Shown here piece after piece: positions 12,068 to 22,957 of a DNA stretch of 64,000 bases (within the stretch, counting starts at the first letter, position 1; each line of letters opens with the position of its first letter). The stretch is from assembly GCA_009801085.1 (NCBI GenBank), contig VNWV01000001.1, forward strand, positions 7,502,001 through 7,566,000, given 5' to 3'. Under the pieces are notes generated by a model, which ran no database searches, was not told the DNA's origin, and saw only the letters and a list, made by a program, of their open reading frames with translations. Source of the stretch: Lasiodiplodia sp. COLG20 (Eukaryota; Ascomycota; Dothideomycetes; Botryosphaeriales; Botryosphaeriaceae). The position numbers were made by a program, and so were the translations under genes.

Positions 12068-12324
12068 CAGAGGGTTTCTGCAACCGACAGCTAGCGGGAA
12101 TCTATTTTTCGCTCATGCCATGGATAGTTGAAGCTGTTATCCGGATGTAGATGTGGAATTAATCATTACATATTCACCTCCGGACAATAGCTTCAACTAT
12201 CCATACATGTTCTTTTTCATTGGAGGGGGAAAAGAGAGAGAGAGAGAGAGAACAAAAGCGTATCTACGCTATGTTCTAGGGCCCTGCTATTATTCGCGCT
12301 AGCCGTCGGTTGCGGTACCCCTAG
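12068..12324. mobile_element. MITE family 1, copy A (nested foldback element)
   Basis: About 257 bp bounded by imperfect inverted repeats. The left end, from CAGAGGG through CAACCGACAGCTAGCGGGAAT, matches the reverse complement of the right end, CAACCGACGGCTAGCGCGAAT followed by AGGGGTACC. Inside lies a second, tighter pair: ATGGATAGTTGAAGC near 12119 and its complement GCTTCAACTATCCAT near 12205. A TA dinucleotide precedes the left end, but the right flank has no TA, so the duplication is decayed. It carries an (AG)n run and no ORF. It lies in the 3' flank of the SET-domain gene. TA-flanked CAG-ended inverted repeats suggest Tc1/mariner-type transposition in trans. Confidence 0.75.
12229..12252. 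repeat. (AG)n microsatellite inside MITE copy A
   Basis: About 10-12 AG units lie just 3' of the right inner arm. The other copies lack it, so it expanded after insertion. Confidence 0.8.
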
Positions 12325-12749
12325 TGCTCATCAACGGCCCTTCTATAACAACAACGACCGCAACAACGATCTGCCATGTATGTACCACATCCGGGTGAGC
12401 CACGAACATTTCCTCCTGATTGCCACATGAAGAAATCGGACAACAACTTCAAGACCAGGAAAACCAAGGTACAGTGATGAATGGAGTCATTTCACAATAA
12501 ATATCCATACGCTATTTACTTATTTTTCGTTTAGATCACCGACCAACGCCCAACACCTGATCAGTTCTGCCTAGAGTGCCGTCTGATAGTTGCGTTCAAC
12601 GACGCAGCGACGCGAAACCATGCACCAACTGCCAATACGCCGATATCATGTACACCATACATCCATCAATACCAAATCATAAAAGTCAAAAAAGAAGGCA
12701 AAGGAACTGGCTAATGACATTTCCTCCAAATGTGCTTTTTTCTCTTTCA
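12325..12749. other. 3' flank of the SET-domain gene
   Basis: About 425 bp of moderately AT-rich sequence downstream of the minus-strand stop at 12750. No coding or structural signal was recognised. Confidence 0.4.
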
Positions 12750-14985
12750 TTACTCGTGACTTTTAGTCTCGACTCTACCCCTGTTGCGATACCTACAGCA
12801 GCTCTCTCCGCACAAGCACTCCTTATCCAAATTGGTCCAATACCTCCCGGAGTAATCGACGGTGATTTCGTGGCCGGCCTCTATCCCCTTGGACACCAGA
12901 ATGATGCGCTGAACGCCGAGCCAGGTGAACTTCTCGAACTGGCTGTTCGGGTGGCACGAGTGGTTGACGAAGCGCGTGTAGTTGCCCTGACGCCCCTGCC
13001 AGATCTGGTACGTCCTCCCGTTGGTTTCGCCCTGCATGACGTCCATGTTGTGCAGGCCGCGGGTGACGAGCCCGACGAACTCTCCTATCGCCATGCCCCT
13101 TTCGAATGGCTGAAAAAGGGATGATGTGGTGTCAGACGAAGGTTGAAAACAAGTCGGGGAGGAGACGGAGAAAAAAAAAGAAGTTTACTTACGCAACAAG
13201 CCACGAGACCGTTGTTACGGCCGTTGGGCGTCCGGAAGACCTGGACCGGACATGGATTCCGCGGGCCGCCGTACAGGTTGGGGAAGCAGCGACAACAGTT
13301 CACGGCAGGGTCGTCTGCTTGCAACTCCCTGCAAGAATCGCATGTGAAGGACTGTTGGGGTTTGTCAGAAGAAAGCTCGCGGGGGTCTGCAAGTCCCCAT
13401 GCGTCGACGTCTAGGATGGAAGAGTCGATGTGTTCGTATGTGAAATGAGGATCCCATTGCAGGTATGTATGGGCCAGCGGAACGGGCATTCTGTTATCTG
13501 CAACCACCCAGTCATGGGGGTGGCCGTGGAAAGTGCGTTCGGACGATTCGCCGATGAAGGAGAGCAGCTGTCGCCATTGAGGCTGCAAGGTGTCGGCTGC
13601 TACTTCGAACCGGGGACGGAGAGTAGCCAAACGTTGCATGGCCTCCTTGTCGAAACTGATGCGATACTTGCAGAAGCGGTAGATACCCATGCCAGCAAAG
13701 ACTAGAGCGACCCATCCGGCTGCCTCTTTGATCTCATAGTAGCCCCGCCATATGGCCCTTGATGTTGAAGTTAGCTTCGCACAAGTTAGTTCTCATATAC
13801 GGGCGTACATCTTGTTTCTGAGATCTTTTTCGCTCCAGCCGAAATCCTGGCAGGCCTCCATCAGGGCAGCTTTCCGGCTCTTTGTTGGCGATTGATGGGG
13901 GTTAGTATCACACAAAACTTGGACTCTTTGGTCAAAGCATTGAATCCAATAGGCCTGGACTATGACCTCGAGAGAGCGGCAGCAGCGACTTGCAGTGGTG
14001 ACTTTCCTACAGAGGACGTTCATCCTATTGAAAGATGATGTTTTAGCTCCTATGGGAGAGAGTGCCATCTGCGATGGGGCACCGACAGCGTCGATACTCT
14101 TCTGGACTGCCCGCGGCTCTTTCCATTGGTCGATCTACGACCCGTCAGATAAAAAGTGTATTATGGCTGCTATGCTGTGCTCATGGGTTGCCAAGAAAGA
14201 GGAATTTCACGTGATATGAAAGGGGGTAGTTGTCCGGAGGGACTGTGGACATATAATACAACACGTTCACATGGGGACTTACAACAATCTGCGGGTCAAA
14301 GCTGATGCTCCCGTGAATCTGCTCCCAGATGCCGATGATCAGACGGTCTAGGGTCGAGGGCTGCAGCGGACGGACTTTGGGAGCGACCTTCTTGCGCTGG
14401 GGGAACTTCTTCGTCTCAGGCTCGATCTGGCGGACAGGCGCAGGGCCGGAGTCTTCTTCTTCGAGCTCGTTAGGCGAGGAATTACAGGACGGGCGGCTCA
14501 GGCGGAGACCACCAGTCTCCTTCCTGCGCTTAGAGGCCGGCTCCGGGTCCGAGAGGTAGTCGCGTGGCGGCGGGCGGCGGGCGCGCTGGGGGCGCGTGAG
14601 GGCGAGGGTGCAGCCATTGCTGCTCGCATCGCCGGCCGGGGTAGACGGGGCATCGGTGGGAGCAGGCGTGTGGTGGGGCGTTGCCGATGCGGCTCTGATG
14701 GCGGCGATGTCGATTGAGCCCTTATTTCCCCCCCGGCGCGACTCAGCACAGGAGTGGCGGGTGGCATACAGGGGATAAACTCACGAGATCGATGCGGCGG
14801 GACACGGCTCGAGCGTTGGCAGCGCCCTCCCAGCCTTCGTGGATGACGCCCTCGAGATGGAGGGTCGGTTTTACGAGGGTGCCCGAGGCGAGGAGCTGGT
14901 TTTGCAGCACCGAGGCGAGCTGCTGCTGGATGGAGCGGATGATCTGGGCCGAGATCTCGGCAGCCTCGTCGCTGGGAGAGGTCAT
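12750..14985 (-). CDS. Pre-SET/SET/post-SET protein, putative histone H3K9-type lysine methyltransferase
   Basis: Five exons are inferred: 14985..14785, 14741..14283, 14134..13809, 13757..13193 and 13109..12750, giving 636 residues. Introns are 43, 148, 51 and 83 bp. Residues 1-240 are low complexity and basic. Around residue 330 comes a fungal-conserved block, WRGYYEIKEAAGW...FAGMGIYRFCKYR. A Cys-rich pre-SET-like cluster follows near 466-517 (CDSC, CCRCFPN, C...ACC). The SET core carries GNYTRFVNHSCHPNSQ near residue 568, which supplies the SAM-binding NHSC motif, and ITVDYSGRYW. Post-SET Cys residues (CLCGESC) sit near 618. Pre-SET plus post-SET suggests an SUV39/Clr4-related enzyme, but there is no chromodomain and the pre-SET Cys spacing is reduced, so it belongs to a divergent fungal branch. 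Target and activity are inferred. Confidence 0.8.
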
Positions 14986-15384
14986 GGTTCCTTCGTGGTG
15001 GATTGCAGAGGGATCGACTGCCCGCCCTCGCAGCCGCGCGCTACGCGGTTTGCGGGATGGCGTAGAATGGGGGCGTGGAGAGTTTCCACCTCCAAAAAAC
15101 GAGAGCGACTCCACTCCGCCCCCGCAATGTGTTCTGTAAGGACTACTTCATCTGAGAAACCAAAAGGTCGGCCATGCCGATCGTCCCAGCCGCTTTGCGA
15201 CAGAGGATCGAGCCTAGCCTGAACCTTGGGTCCAACCAATCCTTCACCAGCCATTATCTGGGCCTCAGTATCATCCCCTGACGACGTCGACTGCACGCGG
15301 GATGACGTAGCCCATGACTCGAGTCTTTTTCCATTGCTCTTCGAGTAACTACAACTTGGTATCGCTCAAGAAACTCAAAACAAA
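14986..15384. other. Intergenic, promoter of the SET-domain gene
   Basis: About 400 bp between the SET-protein start and the permease stop; both genes are on the minus strand. No repeat or RNA gene is visible. Confidence 0.45.
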
Positions 15385-17207
15385 CTACGACTGCTCCACG
15401 TGCTGCACGTTCGCTGCCTTCCCAGCATATCCTTCCTCGTCATCCACCGACTTTGGAGCCCTCCAGCTGTCATCATCGTTGCCGAGATGGTGGTTCTGCA
15501 GCTTCTTCGCCCTGCTGTACCGCGGGATCGTATCCTTGGTCGCCCCAGCAATGATGTTTCCTTCGAACAGAAGATTGACGCTCTCGAGCGGCACGCCCTT
15601 GGTCTCCGGCACGCACAGGATCGCGTACACCAGCATGATGATGCAGCACGCCCCGAAGAGCAGGAACGTCCCGTATGTGATCTCGTCGAGCATGATCGGC
15701 GTGAGCTTCGCAATGACAAAGTTGAAGAGCCATTGCGTCATCAGAGCAGCCGCCATGACAAGAGACCGCACGTGGTTTGGAGAGCATTCCGACGACAGGA
15801 TGAACGGAATCGGGCCCCACCCGAACGAGTAGAAGACGACGAAGAGGTAGACGCAGATGATGGCGAAGATGTTGTTTCCCGACAGGCTGTTGTCGGTGGG
15901 GTGGACCGCCTGGTTGATGCCAATGTAAAACATGGCGAAAGCTTGACCAAGAGCACCGCAGATAAGCGACCACTTCCTGCCTGCTTGCTCAACACCGAGC
16001 ATCAGCCCAAGCGCAGTGAAGACGACCTTCACAACCCCGTAAATTCCCGTAGCGAAAAGTCCAGCAGACTGGCTTGCGAGACCGACACTCTTGAAAATCT
16101 GCGGGCTGTAGTAGTTGATCGAGTTCGTACCAGTCCACTGCTGCCAGAACATCAAGACAACCGCCATGCTGGACTGGTAGAAGATCTTCTTGTTCGCGCA
16201 CACAGCCTTCATCTGCGTAACCAGGGAAAGCCTCTCCTTGCCGTGGAAGTCGGTAATGATCTCGTCAAGCTCCTGCAGCAGCACAGGGTCATCCTCGGAC
16301 CTGGCCCGGACGTGTGCCAAAGCACGCTTAGCCTCAGCCAGGCGGTTCTTCTCCACCAGCCAACGCGGGGACTCGTTCTGGAAAATGATAAGGAGGAGGA
16401 ACGCCCCAGGAAGCATCTGCAGCGCAAACGGAACGCGCCACTTGGTCGAGTCCGTGTCGCTCGGGATGTGGTTGCTGATGCCGTAGTTGACAAAGTAGCT
16501 CAGCATGATGCCCGTGACGTTGAACAATTGCATACTGTTTACGTTAGCGGGCCATTGAACAACACCGTGCGAAAGGACTGTCTCACCATCCAATGCAGCG
16601 CCCACGGATCTCCTTGTTCGCATTCTCTCCGATGTAGGTGGGGACCACAGCACTAATGAGGCCAACACCGAAGCCTCCGATGAACCGGCCGACGTAGAGT
16701 TGAGCGAGATCGTCTGTCGCACCGAGGGCGCATGTTGTCTGGATAATGGAGCCGATAAGGAAGATGACGTCGGCGAGGATCAGAGCCCATTTGCGGCCAC
16801 TATTCGGTCATGGTGAGCCTTTCTCCTCCGGCAGTGCGAACGCTGTGTACTTACACCTTGTCGCTCAACCAGAACGAAGAGGCAGCGCCAAAGAAGCAGC
16901 CACCCTGCAGAACCGAAACGATGTTTCCCTGAAGATTGGCGAAAGAGTCACTGTCCGGGTCGAGGTTGAACGAGTGTTGGAAGGCGTCCATGGTCAACAC
17001 GCCTCCAATCAAGCCCGTGTCCCAGCTGCAATGCCCATCAGCATCGTTTTGATCGAAAATCAACATCGTGACTCACCCGAACAACATGCCGCCAAAAGAG
17101 GCGACAGCAGTGAGGAAGTAGGCCTTCCGGTACGTCTTGATGTCGTCCCATATTTTCGCAGCTCCAGTCTTGGAGGGGACGCGTGGGTCAAATTCGGAGG
17201 ACGACAT
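15385..17207 (-). CDS. MFS sugar-porter family permease, quinate permease-like
   Basis: Four exons are inferred: 17207..17077, 17025..16855, 16799..16587 and 16534..15385, giving 554 residues. Introns are 51, 55 and 52 bp. Sugar-porter signatures include FGWDTGLIGGVLTMDAF after TM1, SDKVGRKWALI between TM2 and TM3 (restored by intron 2), ENANKEIRGR after TM4, ESPRWLVEK after TM6, QQWTGTNSINYYSPQIF in TM7, and VPETKGVPLESV after TM12. The QQWTGTNSINYYSP form is what I associate with quinate permeases (QutD, qa-y) rather than hexose transporters. No quinate catabolic gene lies beside it, so the substrate remains open. The C-terminal tail is polar and probably cytosolic. Confidence 0.85.
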
Positions 17208-18373
17208 GTTGGTGCCCGCGTGGTGCGCAGAGAGACTGAGCCGGCGGAAAGGAGGAGTGGTGGGCGGCTACGGCGACATGGAGAGGGCAGCGGTGAGGTT
17301 AAAAAAGAAGTCTGCAACACCAAGCAGGGAGTGATATGCACGCGGAGAATCTCCGCCCGTTCACGTCATGGGCAGCCCGAGGCCGCATCGTTCAAAAGCC
17401 GACGAACTCGCACCACGCGACGCAGAAAAGCGGACCCGGGATATGGGGCCCCAGATTGGCGTGGTGGTGCTGTGGATGCTGACCTTGGCCTGAGCGGGGG
17501 ACGATCTCCCGAAGCAGCTTGGTGTCGTCAGTATTGGGCCTTCGCTGCCGAGTTGCGAGCGAGAAATGCCAGGGCGGGGATGCGGGGACATGGGGCGGGA
17601 GGCGTTCACGGCACTCCCCATCGTGTGAGCTGAGCAAACGCCGACGCCCTTTTCAAATGCCGACCAGCCATCAGCCTCTCAGCCAGCATCCATCGCGTTC
17701 TGGGCGACGCGGCTTGCGAACCTTCATGAGCGCATTGTCGACTGAGACGGCGGCTGGCAGCGGACGGATGAGTGCGTGGTTGCCAGCCCATGCGCAAGCT
17801 CATCTTGGCAGCACTTATCTTACGGCCTAAGTCTCCACTAATCAACCCCTGTTCAATGGCAGGTCGACGCGAATCCGCTTGGTCGAGCCTCTGCCTCTCG
17901 CCCGTTCGCCACCATGCCGTTGCCCTCGGTAGAGAAAATCCTCGAATGAAGCTCCGTGACCCTTGCGATCTGACGCTTCGTCCCGAACTGTGCATGCATG
18001 CGCCATCGTCCCAACACAACGGGCCTTTAAAAAGTCTTTTGTAATCCACTTTTGCGTTCAACGTGTGCCAGCTTTCGTCCCTGTTGGAGTGAGAACGTCC
18101 GCTGTGAGCCAAGCGTCGAGACCCACACTACTCAAACATTTCTTCCGTCCAACCATACCGTTGAACGGCATAGGACCTGCGCGAACAGGAAGTTCAACGA
18201 CTGCAAGAACACGCATCGCATTACGAAGCGACCCTAATTCGGTTGCGAGCTTTGACCAAACCATTACTTTTTTGTTTCTCTGACAAATTTTGCTCTTGTA
18301 CACATTGTCCATTCCGACAAACGGGGTATTCTGCCCAACCATTCTTTTTCGCGGAAATCGGCACTCAGAGTCG
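17208..18373. other. Intergenic upstream of the permease gene
   Basis: About 1.17 kb. It includes a GC-rich part near the permease start, where the promoter is expected, and a more AT-rich part next to the dehydrogenase stop. ORFs of up to 295 codons here (16746..17633 plus strand) run antisense to the permease and show no family motif. Confidence 0.45.
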
Positions 18374-20201
18374 TCATATGTACTTGTAAGGGTTCATAAT
18401 GCCATTCTGTATCAGAGTCAGTATACGTGGACTTCAATAAGCGTTTGCAAACCTACCGGGTCGAACGTGTCCTTGATCTGCTTCATCAGCCTGACCATAG
18501 TCTCACTCCTGCTGTATCCAATATACGGCTTCTTCGTCAAGCCGAGACCGTGTTCGGCGCTGATGCTTCCATTCCTCTTCGCTACCCATTCGTAGACGAA
18601 CGGCTCGAGCTCCTTTTCCACAGCCTTGTCAAATCTCCTGGTGGGGATGTTCAGGTGGAGGTTGCTGTCACCCATGTGTCCGTAACCAACAACATCGACG
18701 ACAGGGTACTCGTCCGAGTCTCCAACAAGGCCGGCCTTCGTGAGGCGGTCGCGCGTGTCATCAACCAGCTGGTACAGCTCTTCCAGAGGAATGGACAAGT
18801 CGTACTTGTAGACGCCTCCCCAGTGGCCCAAGCACTCGGTGATTCCCTCACGGCAAGACCAGAGTTCAGCCATCTGGGTTTGATCTTGAGCGAGCACACC
18901 ATCGGCGACGATCTCTTCACCCATGACATGTTCAAGGAAAGCCGACAGTTTCTGTTCATGGTCAGTCTACGAATCCCCCAAATTTATGTCACAATACATA
19001 CCTCGCTGTCATGGTCGGAGTTGGAGCCCCGGGTTTCGATGAGGCAGTAGAAAGGGTAGTCACCCTCCAACGGTAGCTTCTTGTTGATTGCCTGCTTCAA
19101 AATGTTTTGACTCCGACCATCCATGAGCTCAAAGGCGGAGAGAATTTCCGATAGCTGGCCCTTGGCTTCACGGAAGGCCTGCTGGCACTTCTCAAAGCTT
19201 TCTAGTCCGAAGTATGCAACGTTCATGGCGGGCGAGTTTTGCGGGCAGACAATGGAGACACCAGTTATAATGCCAATCGTGCCTTCGCCTCCGATGAACA
19301 ACTGCTTCAGGTCGTATCCAGTGTTGTTCTTGCGCAATTTACATAGGTCGTCGACGATGGTGCCATCAGGGAGCACGGCCTCAATACCCAACACGTTCCC
19401 GTGCAAGCTGCCGTATCTCAGAAGCCTGAGTCCACCGGCATTGGTTGCAACGTTGCCGCCGATATGGCAAGATCCCTTCGCGCCCAGATCCAGGGGAAAC
19501 ACGTAGTTCTTCTCCTGGAGGAAGTTGTCGGCCACTTCGAGGATGACTCCGCCGTCCACAACCAGGATTCCAGAGACCTCGTCAAACGACCTGATCTTGT
19601 TCATGCGAGACATATTGACAACGATCTCGTCAAACACAGGTACCGATCCACCGACCAAACCACTGTTGCCGCCCTGGGGAACCACAGCCAGCATGTTGTC
19701 GTTGCAGTACTTCAAAATCTTGCTCACTTCTTCCGTCGAGCCGGGCTTGAGAACGAGCTTCGTGTGGCCGCGGAATTTGCGCATCCAATCGCTGTTGAAA
19801 GCCTCAATGTCGTCGGAGGCGTCAGAAGTGACCCCGTCGATAACAGCGGATTGAGACCCCAGAAGTTCCTTGAAATATTTCACATGATCCGGCGTAAGCT
19901 CCGCGAACTTCGAATCGCGCTTCAAATGCGGGTACCTGAATCAATTCTCAGTTATGAACACGCCTATTAGGATTGGTGGGAAGATATACGATTCGGTGGT
20001 GAACTTGACGGTCTTAGATGGAGCAGGCTTACCCTTCACGCTGTCCTTGCTGTCCGGCTGGTGAGGCTCACTGGTTGCAGATGTGCTTCCAGTCCAGCGT
20101 ACCTGGACAGCAGGGTGCAAGCGGGCGGCCTGCTGCAGCGGAACGCGTGAGCAGCGCGCTCTGCGCAGCGCAGCGCCGGCGATTCTGGAGGGGCACGCCA
20201 T
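18374..20201 (-). CDS. DLD2: Mitochondrial FAD-linked D-2-hydroxyglutarate/D-lactate dehydrogenase (Dld2/D2HGDH type)
   Basis: Four exons are inferred: 20201..19990, 19935..19002, 18951..18457 and 18406..18374, giving 557 residues. Introns are 54, 50 and 50 bp. Residues 1-40 are Arg/Ala-rich with no acidic residue, a likely mitochondrial presequence. The FAD-binding domain (PCMH fold) shows [45 protein letters not shown] and [13 protein letters not shown]. The C-terminal FAD-oxidase domain has [15 protein letters not shown] (metal-binding His pair) and SAEHGLG. The family oxidises D-2-hydroxyglutarate or D-lactate and passes electrons on from FAD. The last coding exon is only 10 codons plus stop but restores the conserved GIMNPYK end. 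It shares a 381 bp divergent promoter region with the proteasome gene. Confidence 0.9.
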
Positions 20202-20582
20202 GGGGAAGAGGACGCAAAAACACAAAGAAAGGAAATACGAAGAATAGGGTGCCGAGGAAGAAGTAGAGGGTAGGAATGGGGGTACAGTGGGGGGTGCGGA
20301 GTAAGGACGGAAATGGAGCGGAAAGTGAATTGAGAGTGAGAAAAGATGTCATGGCCGGCCGTGGATCGGAGTGGCGCCGCCGCGACGGAGCTTGGGCGAG
20401 CTCCGTCGGATCAGCCTTGGCGCCGCACCTCTGGACAGGCAGCTCAGCACGACGCGGCTTCACTACGCCATCACCAACTATCCTTGCCCGCACCCACCCG
20501 CTCCCGCCTCCGCTTCCTGCGCCAGCAACAACCGCTCGCCGGATCCGCTCAGACACCACACACATTACGACAAGCTTCCGCG
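20202..20582. promoter_or_regulatory. Divergent promoter region between the D-2-hydroxyacid dehydrogenase and proteasome alpha4 genes
   Basis: A 381 bp gap between two head-to-head start codons. It is purine-rich near the dehydrogenase and CT/CA-rich near the proteasome gene. No specific factor site was recognised. Confidence 0.5.
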
Positions 20583-21553
20583 ATGGCATCCGGCTACGAC
20601 AGAGCGTTGTCCGGTGAGCTCGACTCCACCTTCATCAGCATCAGTGTGTAGCTAATTGCTCTGTTGTCTCCAGTCTTCAGTCCCGATGGACACGTCTTCC
20701 AGGTTGAGTATGCTTTGGAGGCTGTCAAGAGAGGTACTACGCCCTGGATAATCCTCCCGTCCCGCCGTGTTGACATCACTAGGAACTTGCGCCGTCGCCG
20801 TGAAGGGCAAGGACATCGTTGTCCTTGGCTGCGAGAAACGTTCTGCGATGAAGCTTCAGGATACCCGCATTACCCCTTCGAAGATCTGCCTGGTGGACAA
20901 CCACGTCGCTCTGGCCTTTGCTGGCCTCAACGCCGACGCTCGCATCCTTGTCGACAAGGCCCGGTTAGAAGCACAGTCCCACCGCCTGACTGTTGAGGAT
21001 GCTGTTTCGATCGAGTACATCACGAAGTATGTTGCTGGTGTGCAGCAGAGGTACACGCAGAGCGGTGGTGTCCGCCCCTTCGGCATCAGCACGCTCATGG
21101 TTGGATTCGATCCGAACGACAAGACCCCGCGTCTTTACCAGACGGAGCCTTCGGGTATCTACTCGGCATGGTATGTTTATGGAGCAGCTCTGGCCTGGGG
21201 GAACTAGATGCTTATATAAGTACAGGAAGGCAAATGCGATCGGAAGGTCGAGCAAGACGGTCCGCGAGTTCCTTGAGCGCAACCACAAGGCGGACATGGA
21301 CCGGGAGGAGACTATCAAGCTTACGGTCAAGTCCCTACTCGAGGTCGTCCAGACTGGTGCGAAGAACATTGAGATCGCAATCATGGCACCTGGAAAGTCC
21401 ATCGAGATGCTGCCTGTGGAGCAGATCGAGAAGTACGTCGAGAGCATCAACACTGAGAAGCAGGAGGAGGCCGCTACCAGGCGCCCGGGAAGGACTCCAG
21501 GCACGGGTACCGCGGCCATTCTGACGCGTCCCTCGGGCGAGGGTTCCAGCTAA
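20583..21553 (+). CDS. PRE6: 20S proteasome subunit alpha4 (Pre6/PSMA7)
   Basis: Four exons are inferred: 20583..20613, 20674..20733, 20783..21170 and 21226..21553, giving 268 residues. Introns are 60, 49 and 55 bp. The N-terminal alpha signature is [20 protein letters not shown], followed by [47 protein letters not shown] and [15 protein letters not shown]. These match yeast Pre6 block by block as I remember it. Alpha subunits form the outer rings of the 20S core, gate substrate entry and have no catalytic Thr. The last ~25 residues (Thr/Gly/Arg-rich, after EKQEEAA) form a longer tail than yeast and may be exposed. It is converged upon by the CHY zinc finger gene. Confidence 0.95.
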
Positions 21554-21805
21554 AGCGGATTGCGCAGTGTAGGTCATGGATAGTGATGGCAGCAGCACAG
21601 GCGTTCGGATGATAGAGCTTCTCGAGCCTGTATAGTAGCATGAACTCATGGAAGAGCATTTACGCCCCAAATCACGATGCCGCTCGTCTCACGTCTAGAA
21701 TGTTGTCTGCGAACGCCGAACTGACCCCTCTACCAAGTAAATTGTATGTAAACGCCGCCCCATGCACTTTATAGTATCGCCCAATGCGCGTTATTTTGAG
21801 GCGGC

Positions 21806-22295
21806 CTAGCCAAGTCTGTCCGAGACGTTGATGTCCCAGATGGACTTCGGGTCTGTTCTCTGGACACGCTCGTCCTTGAGCATTCTGCGTGACTAGTGAG
21901 CTTTGATCGTATTTAACATGGCTGGTTCTCGAGGTCCCGTACCTCGAGTCGACGCGCACGTCTTCTCCCTCGACCTCCAGGCGCGCCTCGGGGGTCTTGG
22001 CGTCGATGACGAAGTGGTTGTCGCAGTGCGGGCAGTACTCGTCGCTCTCCTCGAACTCCTCGGCGTTCTTGCGGAAGCACTTCTTGCACTTCTTGCAGGC
22101 GAAGGTCATCTCGGTGCTCTTCATGAGGTCGTGGTCCTGGCTCTCGGCATGGCACTCGGCACAGTCGAACCACTTCTTGCAGCAGGGGCTGCGGATTGAG
22201 ACCTGGGCGTTGAGAATGTGCTTGCTGCGGCGGAGCGGCGGAGGTCAGCGGCGGCGCACAGGGGGCGCGGAGCAGCGGGCGGCGACGTACCACAT
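21806..22295 (-). CDS. HOT13: CHY zinc finger protein, Hot13-like
   Basis: Three exons are inferred: 22295..22291, 22224..21943 and 21884..21806, giving 121 residues. Introns are 66 and 58 bp. The first exon contributes only ATGTG; the third base of codon 2 comes from exon 2. An in-frame TGA upstream of this ATG rules out a longer N-terminus. The product begins MCKHILNAQV and carries paired metal-binding motifs: CKH, SPCCKKWFDCAECH, FACKKCKKCF and YCPHCDNHF. This is the CHY-type arrangement. Hot13 of yeast works in the mitochondrial intermembrane space, keeping Mia40 oxidised and helping small Tim proteins. Cellular location here is by analogy only. The C-terminus IWDINVSDRLG matches the ending I recall for ascomycete homologues. 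Confidence 0.8.
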
Positions 22296-22957
22296 GGCGG
22301 CGGACGTGTCAGCGGGCAGCGGGAGGTCGCGGACGAGTCGGAAGCCTCAGGCGGATGTATCAGGCGCGACGCGAAAAGGGTGGGAGTTGGGTTAAGCGTG
22401 GGACTCGGGCTGCAACAGAGGGGATGGGGATGACATCGCAAGCCGCAAAAAGCCGTTGTACCAGGGCGCGGCCAGCACCACGCGCCGCCTGTGGGGAAAC
22501 GCCGTTTGCCCTACGTACGGCACCAGCATTCGCACGCCGCTCGATCACCACAGCCTCACTCGTCACCACGCGCAAGCTGCCGTGCTGCTCGCCGCACACC
22601 GCCACATTCTCAGCCGAATTCCATCACACTCGCTCGCGCGCAGGGGGCCACGGCCGCTGCAAGGTACTCACGCAGGACCCCTCCATCCCGGCCAGCCCTC
22701 CTGCCGCATCATCGCCAGCCCAAGCCGACTCACGCCCATCGCGCCCCGAAACTTAATCTTCCAACACCTCCCGATCGCGCTCTCTCAATCACCTCGAGCT
22801 CCCTCGCGCTGGGCATGCTGCTGCTGCCATCTCCGCTCCGACCTATTCTTTCGCGCCGCTCTGGCCAGTTCCGATCATTATAATCGCCCAAACTGGGGGC
22901 ATGAGTCCGTTGAAGCCCGCCGGTGAACAACTTGTGCTGCTGCCTTACTGAGCAGCC
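22296..22957. promoter_or_regulatory. Divergent promoter region between the CHY zinc finger and inositol 5-phosphatase genes
   Basis: 662 bp, GC-rich and pyrimidine-rich on the plus strand toward the phosphatase start. No recognised site or repeat. ORFs here look like composition artefacts. Confidence 0.45.

Noticed and set aside
15400..16656. 418-codon plus-strand ORF
   Set aside because: Antisense of the sugar permease, with an arginine- and histidine-rich composition typical of shadow frames.
16746..17633. 295-codon plus-strand ORF
   Set aside because: It is antisense to the well-supported permease exons and shows no family motif. It is a shadow of the real gene.
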